Source: JAXMHN01 sp964578605 (GTDB lineage: Bacteria; Verrucomicrobiota; Verrucomicrobiia; Limisphaerales; SIBE01). Taken from it: 64,000 bases of DNA. Of this stretch, positions 44,030 to 52,572 are shown in pieces (the first letter of the stretch is position 1; the number at the start of each line of letters is the position of its first letter). Location: NCBI GenBank assembly GCA_964578605.1, contig CAZODO010000021.1:1-64000 (forward strand), read 5' to 3'. The notes under the pieces are model-generated. The model was not told the origin of the DNA, did no database searches, and saw only the letters and a program-made list of their open reading frames with translations. The position numbers and the translations under genes were made by a program.

Positions 44030-44248
44030 ATGGCCAGTGAGCAAGCGATAGAAGTCGAAGGAACGATATCAAGCGTTCTGCCCGGGACGATGTTCCGCGT
44101 GAGGTTGGACAACCAGCACGAGGTCCTCGCCCACGTGTCGGGCAGAATGCGGAAACATTTCGTGCGCCTAACAGTCGGGGATCGGGTGCGGTTGGAGATG
44201 TCCCCTTATGACCTGAGCAAAGCGCGGATTACGTATCGCCTCCGTTAG
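44030..44248 (+). CDS. infA: translation initiation factor IF-1
   Basis: A 72-residue OB-fold protein of standard length: AIEVEGTISSVLPGTMFRVRL, then VLAHVSGRMRKHFVRLTVGD and the end YDLSKARITYRLR. IF-1 binds the ribosomal A site during initiation. It stands alone rather than in the usual spc/alpha ribosomal operon, so it may be a second copy; the rest of the genome would show this. Confidence 0.95.
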   Translation: MASEQAIEVEGTISSVLPGTMFRVRLDNQHEVLAHVSGRMRKHFVRLTVGDRVRLEMSPYDLSKARITYRLR

Positions 44249-44268
44249 CCAAAGCGCGCTCCTGCTTC

Positions 44269-44724
44269 TCAGTTTCTTCCCATAGAGGCGGGCGCCGTTT
44301 TCGGCAAGTCCCTTTCTGGAGGCTGGGTTCGCTCCAGGATCAGCTCGATATTCTCGAAGGAGTTTTCCAAGAGCGCCAAAGATCGCCGCTGCACTCGGTC
44401 CAACTGTTCAAACAGCTTGAGGTGTTTTCGCGCGACAGCGGGTTTGGTGGCATTCTTCTCGACCAGATCCCGAACCTCTCCCATCTCAGGCCAGAGATCC
44501 TCGGCCTTCCGGGCCGCGGCCATGCCCAACCGGAGGTTGGTTTCGATCAGCTTAATGAGCCGGGTGCGAACGGCCCCTTCTCGCGCCTCGGCTAGAACGA
44601 CCACGAGTTCAGTTACAAACTCCTGCCTGAGCATGCTGGCTTGCCGATGGGTGTCGGCTTTCTGAATCCGCGTGCCCAAAGGCTGGGGGAAATTCGCGGG
44701 AATAGTTCGGGGTGCTAGCGCCAT
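44269..44724 (-). CDS. hypothetical helical protein
   Basis: 151 residues, unrecognised. It is predicted mostly helical: EFVTELVVVLAEAREGAVRT, LIKLIETNLRLGMAAARKAE and LKLFEQLDRVQRRSLALLEN. The tail is proline-rich. It is convergent with infA, 20 bp apart. The 20-base spacing and sensible composition favour a real gene. Confidence 0.55.
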   Translation of the reverse strand: MALAPRTIPANFPQPLGTRIQKADTHRQASMLRQEFVTELVVVLAEAREGAVRTRLIKLIETNLRLGMAAARKAEDLWPEMGEVRDLVEKNATKPAVARKHLKLFEQLDRVQRRSLALLENSFENIELILERTQPPERDLPKTAPASMGRN

Positions 44725-45036
44725 TTGAATACAAAGCGGCTCCCCCTCGGGAGCAGGATAACTCCTCCAGGCTCGGGATCTTGGCTGACAGGCGGAGTGG
44801 TCTGGGTATCATGCCTCGTCCGGGGCCCACTCCAGCGCCCGGTCCGGGTTTGCCTGGGCGCCCGCGGCAAGCGGTAAGCGCGACGCCGCAACAGGCTCTT
44901 TCGCTTGTAATTCGTGGGCTCTCGGATTGCTGTCATGCCTAACTCTCGCTTCGAACGCGCCCCCGGGCAAGCCACTCCCGGCAAATCCTGGGGTTACGGG
45001 ACAATCCGGAACCCCAGGCGAACGGATTCGGTCCGG
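44725..45036. other. intergenic region with stem-loop downstream of DUF1080 gene
   Basis: 312 bp without a recognised gene. A perfect 9-bp stem CCTGGGGTT (44987-44995) / AACCCCAGG (45010-45018), with a smaller inner stem, lies 18 bp beyond the stop of the minus-strand DUF1080 gene. It may end that transcript, although no T run follows on the minus strand. Confidence 0.5.
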
Positions 45037-46119
45037 CTATTTGCGGCGCCGGGTGGTCATGCCTCCTTCGCCCACTGAGATGAGGACGGTATCCACATTC
45101 CCTTGAGCGTCCGGCTGGAACTCGCATTGCACATCGGTCGTTTTGGCAAAGAACTTGGTGGGGGACTCGGCAAACAGCACGAATCGCACGCCGTCCATGC
45201 GCAGGACGAGTTGATTGCGTTCGACGGTGAAAGTGACAAGGCTATTGCGATCGCGCTCATAGGTTCCCGCATAGCGGTTGAGCAATGCATTGCCATAGGT
45301 GAACTCGTTCTTGCCGGGTTTGCCAAGTTCGCGAACCCAGATGTTCCGGAATCGGACGGGATTCCCATGGTCCTGGAGTGAGATGGGCTGCTTTTCAGGG
45401 TGCGGACTGTAGGGAGCGCGCTCGAGCCAGGAGGTCGGGCCGGTCAGTTCGACGTTATGCTGGATCAGGACGCCATTATGGAAAACGGTCATCTTGGCGG
45501 GAGATTCGAGCCGCCCTTCCGAGTCGAACCGGGGAGCTGTGTAAAGAATATCGTAGGCCTGCCATTGCCCCGCCGGGCGCGAAGCATTGACCAAGGGGGG
45601 GTACTGGCCGTAAATCGAGCCTGCCGATCCATCGGCGTAGGTCGTGTTGCCGTCCGAATCGAGGACTTGCACCTCATACCGGTTCAGTCCGAGGAACACG
45701 CCGCTATTCCCGCGTCCCTGGCCCTGCCCTTCCACTGGAACCGGCGCGGCCCATTCCACATGCAGCTGGCAATCGCCAAAATTCTGCAGGGTGCGGATGT
45801 AACCGCTGCCTCTGACGCATTCCATATACCCATCCCTGACAATCCAGCGGGTCGGGCTGCCGTCCAGCGCGACCCATTGGGAAAGGTCCTTGCCGTCGAA
45901 CAGAACGACGGCATCGGCGGGTGGACGGCCCGGTTGCTCCGCGGTGCTGAAGCTCCCTGGATCCACTCGCGGTGGCTGCGGGCGGGCACGGTCGTGCGCC
46001 AGCCAATTCGGATCGGGCTGAGCGAAGGCGAGCGGCCATTGGAGCGCCGCGCCGAAGGCGACAGCGAGCCAGCAGGCGCTTGGTGACGGGATACGGAAAG
46101 GATATCGTGTGTTGTTCAT
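45037..46119 (-). CDS. DUF1080 (3-keto-disaccharide hydrolase-like) exported protein
   Basis: 360 residues with a signal peptide (CWLAVAFGAALQWPLAFAQ). The concanavalin-like DUF1080 domain covers about 65-265: VVLFDGKDLSQWVALDG, FGDCQLHVEWAAP, NSGVFLGLNRYEVQVLDS and NPVRFRNIWVREL. A smaller C-terminal domain (about 270-360) resembles the DUF3471-type add-on. DUF1080 proteins act in the 3-keto-glucoside pathway with Gfo/Idh oxidoreductases. One such gene lies 276 bp upstream, though a terminator and a repeat separate the two. Confidence 0.9.
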   Translation of the reverse strand: MNNTRYPFRIPSPSACWLAVAFGAALQWPLAFAQPDPNWLAHDRARPQPPRVDPGSFSTAEQPGRPPADAVVLFDGKDLSQWVALDGSPTRWIVRDGYMECVRGSGYIRTLQNFGDCQLHVEWAAPVPVEGQGQGRGNSGVFLGLNRYEVQVLDSDGNTTYADGSAGSIYGQYPPLVNASRPAGQWQAYDILYTAPRFDSEGRLESPAKMTVFHNGVLIQHNVELTGPTSWLERAPYSPHPEKQPISLQDHGNPVRFRNIWVRELGKPGKNEFTYGNALLNRYAGTYERDRNSLVTFTVERNQLVLRMDGVRFVLFAESPTKFFAKTTDVQCEFQPDAQGNVDTVLISVGEGGMTTRRRK

Positions 46120-46207
46120 AACTCGAGTGTCGTGACGTTTTACTCCCCTCTCTCGGGCGGTTCAATCCGAACCTGTCCAAACGCAGCAATTCTAATTTTG
46201 CTCAAAA

Positions 46208-46290
46208 GGCATGGCCGGACCGCCGGGCCGGCCATTGGGCATAGGTAATTCCAATTACCCAGGGCGGGCCGAGGCCGTCCCGCCCTGCCA
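46208..46290. repeat. dispersed palindromic element, type 2, copy 2
   Basis: Left module GGCCGGACCGCCGGGCCGGCC and right module GGCCGTCCCGCCCTGCC, as in copy 1 at 18262-18339. The spacer contains a perfect GGTAATT-CC-AATTACC stem not present in copy 1. It lies between the DUF1080 and Gfo/Idh genes. Confidence 0.75.
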
Positions 46291-46307
46291 TGAATTGCTG
46301 GTCCAAA

Positions 46308-46350
46308 CGAAAAGCCGCTGCGGGCAGCGAAAACACCACCCGCAGCGGCA
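46308..46350 (-). terminator. rho-independent terminator of the Gfo/Idh gene
   Basis: A perfect 11-bp stem GCCGCTGCGGG (46314-46324) / CCCGCAGCGGC (46339-46349). Read on the minus strand it lies about 46 bp after the stop and is followed by TTTTCGTTT. Confidence 0.85.
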
Positions 46351-46395
46351 AGGTCCCTCCCGGTCAGCGCCAGAAGCTGGCGGGTTCTGAATGGA

Positions 46396-47790
46396 TCAAG
46401 CCGCCCAACCGGGCCGATTGTTGCGCGAGACGAACTTGGCGGCATCCGGCAGGTTGGTGGATTGCATATGCGGTCCATCCCATTCCATGCGATGCCCTTC
46501 GCCCACGCGCAGGGCGATGCACCCCAGCAGGATGATTTCGGTGAGATACGCCGCGATATCGAAGTTCGAGAAGGCTGGCGTGCCTTCTTTCATCATCCGG
46601 AACCATTCCTGCATATGACCTGGCGAACGTGGAATGGTCTGTTCGACCGCTTTGCAGGCTTCGTGTTTGTCGCCGATGACATACTCCTCTTCACCTTTGA
46701 GCAGAGCATAGAACCGTGCGCCATAATCGTCTGGAGAGAACAACTTGCCCTTTTCTCCGATGATCAGGGCGCCGCTGCCCGGCAGATTGCCTGTCAGCGC
46801 GACGATTTCCTGGGTGACACTTGGGTCGGGCCGAATCGGCCTAAAGGCGTCGCCGGGGTTGCCGTCATACCACCAGAATTTCAGCGGCGGCAATCCTTCG
46901 CGTTCGGGGAATTCGAAACGAATTCTCGAGGTCTTGGGGAACGTCTCGGAGTAGATGCGCGAGGCCATTTCGCACTCCACAACGTTCGGGTAACCCAGCT
47001 TGAGGGCCCGGAAGGGCATATTGACGGTGTGGCAGGCCATATCGCCGAGGGCGCCTGTCCCGAAGTCGTACCAACCGCGCCAAGCAAAGCTGTGATAGAC
47101 CCCCTTCTTGAAGGGGCGGTAGGCCGCCGGGCCGAGCCACAGATCCCAATCCACACCCGCAGGCACGGGATCTTCCCCTTCGGGCCGCTCGAGTCCTTGG
47201 GGCCAGATGGGGCGGTTGGACCAGACATGCAGTTCGAGCGGTTTGCCGATCACCCCGGCCTGCACGACTTCAATCGCGCGGCGGAGGCCGTTTTCGGCGC
47301 TTCCCTGGTTGCCCATCTGGGTGGCCAACTTCTTCTCCACCGAGAGTTCCCGCATCATGCGAGCCTCACGGACATTCTGGGTGAGAGGCTTTTGGCAGAA
47401 GACGTGTTTGCCCATCTTCATCGCGCGGAGGGAGGAGACCCCATGGTTATGGTCGGGGGTGGAGACGGTGACGGCGTCGATCTCATTCCCCATTTCGTCC
47501 AGGAGCTTCCGGTAATCCCGGTACTTCTTCGCGTCCGGGAATCGTTGGGCTTTCTTGTTTAGGGTTCCTTCATCGATATCGCAAAGCGCGACGATCGTTC
47601 CGCCACAGCGAGCCGCGTCATTCGAGTCGCTGTCGCCTTTCCCGCCCACCCCGATGCACGCAATATTGATGCGATCATTGGCGCCGAGGACTTGGCCGAC
47701 GTAGGGGAAGGCCAGCGTGGCGCCCACGGCTGCGGTGGTGCGTGTCAGGAATTGGCGGCGGGTTAGGGAAGTATTAGCTACTTTGTGCAT
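46396..47790 (-). CDS. Tat-exported Gfo/Idh/MocA oxidoreductase
   Basis: 464 residues. The N-terminus TRRQFLTRTTAAVGATLAF is a twin-arginine-like export signal. The NAD(P)-binding fold begins INIACIGVGGKGDSDSN, and the catalytic lysine region is CQKPLTQNVREARMM. The length fits the exported sugar-oxidoreductase group common in Verrucomicrobiota and Planctomycetota, which oxidise sugars at C3 in the periplasm. The frame is open to 47859, but the ATG at 47790 gives the short Tat leader. It fits functionally with the DUF1080 protein downstream. Confidence 0.93.
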   Translation of the reverse strand: MHKVANTSLTRRQFLTRTTAAVGATLAFPYVGQVLGANDRINIACIGVGGKGDSDSNDAARCGGTIVALCDIDEGTLNKKAQRFPDAKKYRDYRKLLDEMGNEIDAVTVSTPDHNHGVSSLRAMKMGKHVFCQKPLTQNVREARMMRELSVEKKLATQMGNQGSAENGLRRAIEVVQAGVIGKPLELHVWSNRPIWPQGLERPEGEDPVPAGVDWDLWLGPAAYRPFKKGVYHSFAWRGWYDFGTGALGDMACHTVNMPFRALKLGYPNVVECEMASRIYSETFPKTSRIRFEFPEREGLPPLKFWWYDGNPGDAFRPIRPDPSVTQEIVALTGNLPGSGALIIGEKGKLFSPDDYGARFYALLKGEEEYVIGDKHEACKAVEQTIPRSPGHMQEWFRMMKEGTPAFSNFDIAAYLTEIILLGCIALRVGEGHRMEWDGPHMQSTNLPDAAKFVSRNNRPGWAA

Positions 47791-47942
47791 AGGCTTATGT
47801 TGAACTCTGGCAGTTTTACTTTCGCTAAGGATGAAACCTGACTCTGGGCCAGTTTTCAAGACGTGTTTCTCTCAGACGCACGAACCCATTCCGGTGTTCA
47901 CCCCGGGCGGGACGCCCCTGGCTGGGCTCTCGGGATTCCCGC

Positions 47943-50900
47943 CTACTTCGCCATGACCATCTCGGTCGCGTCGTCCCGGCCGTCGGCGGTCATGGAACCG
48001 TTGCCGTTTCCATGGCCGTTGGACGCACCGTTGCCTGGGCTCACAGGAGTGTGCATTCTCGCTTCCGCGGGAGGGGCTGTCTCGCGCGTGGGCGCTTCGT
48101 CGTTGGCTTTGTGGAACTTCACACTCACGATCTTGCTGACGCCATGTTCTTCCATCGTCACGCCATACAAGACGTCCGCCATGCCGATGGTTCGTTTGTT
48201 ATGCGTGATAATGATGAATTGCGAGTTCTCCAGGAACCGCTGCAGGATGCGAAGGAACCGGTTGATGTTCGACTCGTCCAGCGGCGCGTCCAACTCGTCC
48301 AGCACACAGAACGGGCTGGGCTTCACTTGGTAAATCGAGAAGAGCAACGCCACCGCCGTCATGGTTTGTTCACCGCCGGAAAGCAGCGAGATGCTTTGCA
48401 GTTGCTTGCCGGGCGGGCGCGCCACGATATCAATGCCGCTTTCCAGAACGTCTCCTTCATCCACCAGGATGAGGTCGGCTTTGCCGCCCCCGAAGATCTC
48501 GACGAACATGGTGCGGAAATTGTCGCGGATCTTCTCGAACGTTTCGGTGAACATCTGGCGGGTTTGCCCGTTGATCCGGTTGATCACCTCGAGAAGCTGG
48601 GTCTTGGCCTGGGTAAGGTCATCGTGCTGCGACGTCAGGAACTGGTAGCGCTGCTCAGTCTCCTCGTATTCTTCGATGGCCACCAGGTTCACCGGCCCCA
48701 TCTCGTCCAGACGCTTCTGCAGGGCCGCCACTTGCTCCGCCACCGCATCCCAATCCGTGGCCGCTCCGCTGGCGGCCATCTCCTCCGGGGTGAGCGTCTG
48801 GATCCGGGGCGGTCCTTCGGTGGCAATGGTGATGGTGATACACTCACTGCGAACCTCGTCGATGTTGACCTGGTACTTCTCTTGCACCCGGTCGCGCAGG
48901 TTCTGGAGCGCCACCTGTTTCTGGGCCAGCTCGATTTCCACGCTCCCGCGCTGTTGCTGGAGCCCTTCCAGGGCTCGGCGCTGGGTTCGCACATCTTCTT
49001 CCCGGGTGGCAATATCCTGTTCGCGCGACTCTTTTTCGCCGAGGAGCTCCGCCAAGCGCCCGTTCACTTGCTCGCGCTCATGGTTCAGCGATTCAATCCG
49101 GCGGCGTGATTCCTCCATCTCGCCCTCGAATCGCGCGCGCCGCTCGATGAACGACGCGGTTTCAGCCCGGCGCCGTTCCAGCAATTCCCCGAGTTCCCGC
49201 ACGCGATGCTGCAGCGATTCTTTCTGTTGGCGGAAGGAAGCGCAAAGTTGCTCCTCGGAGGCGAGGGCGACTTTGACCTCGGTGAGGGCGGTGTTCGCGG
49301 CGTCCCGCTGCTGGCGAAGCGTATCGAGGGCTGTGTTCGCCTCGCTGACCTGCCGTTGCAGGGCTTGGTCGCGGCTGTCCAGTTCCGTGGCGGTTTGGGC
49401 GAGCCCGTCGCGCTTTTCCTGCCCTTCCTGATCCTGGTCCGCGAGGCTCTGGATCTCATAGACCACGGTGTCCACCTTCTGGTGCAGCATGCGGAGGGAT
49501 TGCTGCAACGCCTTGAATTCCCCTTCCTGGCTCGCGATGGCCACCTCGCGGGTTCTCAGCTCCGTTTGGGCCTCCTGCAAACCGGCCGCCAACGCGGTTT
49601 GTTCGCTTTGCAGCGCCCCCTTTCGGCGGCTCGCTTCCTCCAGTTCCGCCTGGAGTTGCTCGATGCCGCGGCGGAGGTCATCAATCTGGTTCTTGCGCGC
49701 CAGGGCCGAGACCGAGTTTTGGGACGATCCATTGGCGCTCCCACCCGTGAACACGCCATGCCGGCTGAGGAGTTCGCCATGAAGCGTCACGAAATCGAAC
49801 TGTTCCCGATGCTCGCGCCAGGCCGCCTCGGCGCTGGGCAAGTCGGGCACGATCCATGTCGTGCGAAGCAACCGTGATAAGAGCGGGCGGACGGCTTCGT
49901 CGCTTTCCACCACGGCCAGGGCCGCGGTGCCTGCGCTCGGCTGCGGAGCGCCATTGAGTCCCGGCTCCGGATGCCCATTGCACAAGCCGAGAGCCGCGAT
50001 GCTGGCCCGGCCTTTCTTCCGGGCGCTCAGATCCGCCAGGATGGCCTGCGCGCTTTCCGGTTGCTCTGTCAGGACCAGCTGCAAGTGATGGCCCAGGGCC
50101 GATTCCACCGCCGAAATATACTGGTCCGGCACACGAATGCGGTCCGTGAGCGAGCCCAGCACGTTCTGGGCGCCTTTCAATACCGCCAACGTTCCCGCGC
50201 TGAATCCTTCGTAATCGGTCTGCAGCTGCTCGAGCAAATTCAGGCGCGAACGGTTCTCCGCCTGCTTGCGCAGCAAGTCATCCTGGACCCGGGCAGCCTG
50301 GGCGAGTTCCTCCTGGACCTGGCGCAACCGTTGCTGGCGTTCCTCGACCGTGCCCCGCGACACCAAAATCGTCTCTTTCTCGGCCTGAACTCCCGCGGAG
50401 AACTCCTGCAAACGCACTTCCATCCGGGTGCGCTCTTCCTCAAGCTGGATCTTCTCCGCCGAGAGCTTCTCCAAGCGCACGATGTTGCCTTGTTTCTGCA
50501 GATCGAGGGCCGTGATCTCGTTGCGCAACCGCGTGAGTTGCTGGGCGGCGGCAAACGCTTCCGCCTGGGCCGTGCGCAACGCTTGCTGCCGCTCGGCCAG
50601 GCTCTGCTCGATCTGTTGCACCGCTTCCCGCCGGCTTTGCAGCGTTTCCCGGTGCCCGGCGAGGGCAGTGCTCGAGGCGTCCAGCCGGCCGGTCACCGCC
50701 GCCTCTTCCTGCTCCGCGGCCGCTTGGCGTTCCTGGGCCTGCGCGATATCGCTGAGCGCTTGCGCATTCTGGGCGTCCAACTCGCGCAATCGCTCCTGGT
50801 TAAACTGGATCGAACCTTCGTGGCGCTCGATCTGGCCCTGCAACTCGTGCGCGCGCTGCTGGACCTGCTGGATGTTCTGCTCCAGTTCGGAGAGCAACGA

Positions 50901-51737
50901 CCGAAGTTGCCCGATCTGATCCTCGCTCTGCAGCAACGTGTCTGAGGCGGCCCGAATGCTCTCCTGGACGCTGGCCAGCAGCGCTTCCCGCGACTGGATC
51001 TCGCCTTGGGCGACGTCGAACTGGTGCCGCGCCAGTTGCGTGTCCAGGTGCCGCAGCTCCATCATGAGCTGTTTGTAACGCCGCGCCTTGCCCGCCTGAC
51101 GCTGAAGCGATCCGATCTGCCGCTTGACTTCCTTGATCAGGTCGGTGACGCGAAGGAGGTTCTGCTCCGTGCTTTCGAGCTTCCGCAACGCTTCCTTCTT
51201 CTGGACTTTGAACTTGGTAATCCCGGCCGCTTCTTCAAACACCAACCGCCGATCCTCCGGTTTGCTCGAGAGGATCTGGGTGATGTTGCCCTGGGCCATG
51301 ATGCTATAGCTGGTCCGCCCAACCCCCGTTCCCATGAACAGTTGCTGGATATCCTTGAGCCGGCAGGGGGTCTTGTTAATGAAATACTCGCTGCCGCCAT
51401 CCCGGAAAACGCGGCGCGTAATCGTCACTTCGTTAAAGCCCATCTCGACGCCAGCCGCGCGCAATTGGTCGCTCTCCACATCGCCGATGGTCAGGGAGAC
51501 TTCGGCCATCCCCAGCGGCTTGCGACCGTCTGTGCCATTGAAGATCACGTCCGCCATCTCGCCCCCGCGCAGCGCCTTGGCGGATTGCTCGCCCAACACC
51601 CAGCGCAACGCATCGGAAATATTGGATTTGCCGCAGCCGTTCGGGCCGACGATGGCTGTGACGCCCGGGAGGAAATTCAGCGCCGTCTTGTCCGCAAAGG
51701 ACTTGAATCCCAACGCCGTCAGGTTCTTCAGGTACAT
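47943..51737 (-). CDS. smc: chromosome segregation protein SMC
   Basis: 1264 residues. The N-terminal ATPase half has Walker A GPNGCGKSNI at 31-40, followed by a long coiled coil to about 510, a hinge near 515-640 (GFSAGTLAVLKGAQNVLGSL opens it) and the returning coil. The C-terminal half has the signature LLSGGEQTMTAVALLFS and Walker B/D-loop FCVLDELDAPLDESN. It is slightly longer than usual (about 1180) because of a Gly/Asn/Ser-rich tail of about 45 residues after SVKFHKANDEAP. Condensin partner genes scpA/scpB are not nearby. Confidence 0.97.
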   Translation of the reverse strand: MYLKNLTALGFKSFADKTALNFLPGVTAIVGPNGCGKSNISDALRWVLGEQSAKALRGGEMADVIFNGTDGRKPLGMAEVSLTIGDVESDQLRAAGVEMGFNEVTITRRVFRDGGSEYFINKTPCRLKDIQQLFMGTGVGRTSYSIMAQGNITQILSSKPEDRRLVFEEAAGITKFKVQKKEALRKLESTEQNLLRVTDLIKEVKRQIGSLQRQAGKARRYKQLMMELRHLDTQLARHQFDVAQGEIQSREALLASVQESIRAASDTLLQSEDQIGQLRSLLSELEQNIQQVQQRAHELQGQIERHEGSIQFNQERLRELDAQNAQALSDIAQAQERQAAAEQEEAAVTGRLDASSTALAGHRETLQSRREAVQQIEQSLAERQQALRTAQAEAFAAAQQLTRLRNEITALDLQKQGNIVRLEKLSAEKIQLEEERTRMEVRLQEFSAGVQAEKETILVSRGTVEERQQRLRQVQEELAQAARVQDDLLRKQAENRSRLNLLEQLQTDYEGFSAGTLAVLKGAQNVLGSLTDRIRVPDQYISAVESALGHHLQLVLTEQPESAQAILADLSARKKGRASIAALGLCNGHPEPGLNGAPQPSAGTAALAVVESDEAVRPLLSRLLRTTWIVPDLPSAEAAWREHREQFDFVTLHGELLSRHGVFTGGSANGSSQNSVSALARKNQIDDLRRGIEQLQAELEEASRRKGALQSEQTALAAGLQEAQTELRTREVAIASQEGEFKALQQSLRMLHQKVDTVVYEIQSLADQDQEGQEKRDGLAQTATELDSRDQALQRQVSEANTALDTLRQQRDAANTALTEVKVALASEEQLCASFRQQKESLQHRVRELGELLERRRAETASFIERRARFEGEMEESRRRIESLNHEREQVNGRLAELLGEKESREQDIATREEDVRTQRRALEGLQQQRGSVEIELAQKQVALQNLRDRVQEKYQVNIDEVRSECITITIATEGPPRIQTLTPEEMAASGAATDWDAVAEQVAALQKRLDEMGPVNLVAIEEYEETEQRYQFLTSQHDDLTQAKTQLLEVINRINGQTRQMFTETFEKIRDNFRTMFVEIFGGGKADLILVDEGDVLESGIDIVARPPGKQLQSISLLSGGEQTMTAVALLFSIYQVKPSPFCVLDELDAPLDESNINRFLRILQRFLENSQFIIITHNKRTIGMADVLYGVTMEEHGVSKIVSVKFHKANDEAPTRETAPPAEARMHTPVSPGNGASNGHGNGNGSMTADGRDDATEMVMAK

Positions 51738-52017
51738 GACAAATGCAGGGAACTGGAAACGTGCCTGGAAGTAAAGCCAAAAACCACTACATCATGGGTC
51801 ATGACCCACCGCAGACACCACTAATTGAAGCCGCATGTGCATTTGTCAAAGCCACTTTAGACCCTCGCCGACCTTAGTCAATAGCCCGATTTTCCTCAAA
51901 AATGAACCTCACTTTCCTGAGATTTAACCGCCAGGACAACCGGTCGCCCCGCGTACCTCCTCCCCGGCTACTTTGGCAATCTCCTTATGCCAACTTGGCA
52001 GTCGCTTATATCAACGA

Positions 52018-52109
52018 GGTAGAGCGAGTCGCTCGGTCGACCGCCGTTGCTGGCTTCCTCTTAAGATACAGAGAAAGCAACGGCGGTCGACGGAGCGACT
52101 CGCCCTACC
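52018..52109. repeat. REP-like palindrome, type 1
   Basis: Two 34-bp arms (52018-52051 and 52076-52109) match as inverted repeats at 32 of 34 positions around a 24-base loop. The arms contain GCGAGTCGCT and GTCGACCGCCGTTGCT. This is the form of REP/BIME or small MITE elements. No transposase is adjacent. The rest of 51738-52572 apart from array D holds no gene. Confidence 0.9.
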
Positions 52110-52170
52110 GCTCACGCCCAGAAGAACTCCTGCCTCCGGACGGCGTCCGGGTTCTCTCCATCTTCCATCC

Positions 52171-52280
52171 GGTCGTCACTCGGTCGTCACTCGGTCATCA
52201 CCCGTAGATGACTCGTGCGCGCACGGGTGATCTACGGGTGATCTACGGGTGATCTACGGGTGATCTACGGGTGATCTACG
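52171..52280. repeat. 11-bp inverted array D with palindromic centre
   Basis: Left-arm units are GGTCGTCACTC twice, GGTCATCACCC and GTAGATGACTC (52171-52214). The centre GTGCGCGCAC (52215-52224) is a perfect palindrome. Five perfect GGGTGATCTAC units follow (52225-52279), then a broken one (GGGTGAACCCC). Left units are diverged complements of the right ones, while the right arm is fully homogeneous. The right-arm unit is the same as array A at the window start. It lies between smc and the divergent LTD/CotH gene. Confidence 0.92.
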
Positions 52281-52572
52281 GGTGAACCCCGGACACACCG
52301 CGGTCGGGTGGCGGTTGAAAGGGACTTGCGGGAAAGTCCAGAAGGCAGATCGGCCAGACTCAAAACGGCCTGTTGGAACGAATTGCGCCCGTCTTCATGA
52401 ACACGGCGGTTCAGCGCCGGTGTTCCGGGGTCCAACCGAGCGTTTATACCTTTCGAAAGAACGCCCATAATTACAATGGCACCGCTCGGGCCTTGCTTAG
52501 TCTAATGACCGGCAGCATTCTGCTGGACAGCCGTATCGGGAACCAGGGATCAGCTCCAGCTGAAACGTTCAT

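Noticed and set aside
51902..52207. ORF of 101 codons in the smc to LTD gap
   Set aside because: It runs through the REP palindrome and into array D, so its sequence is dictated by repeats.
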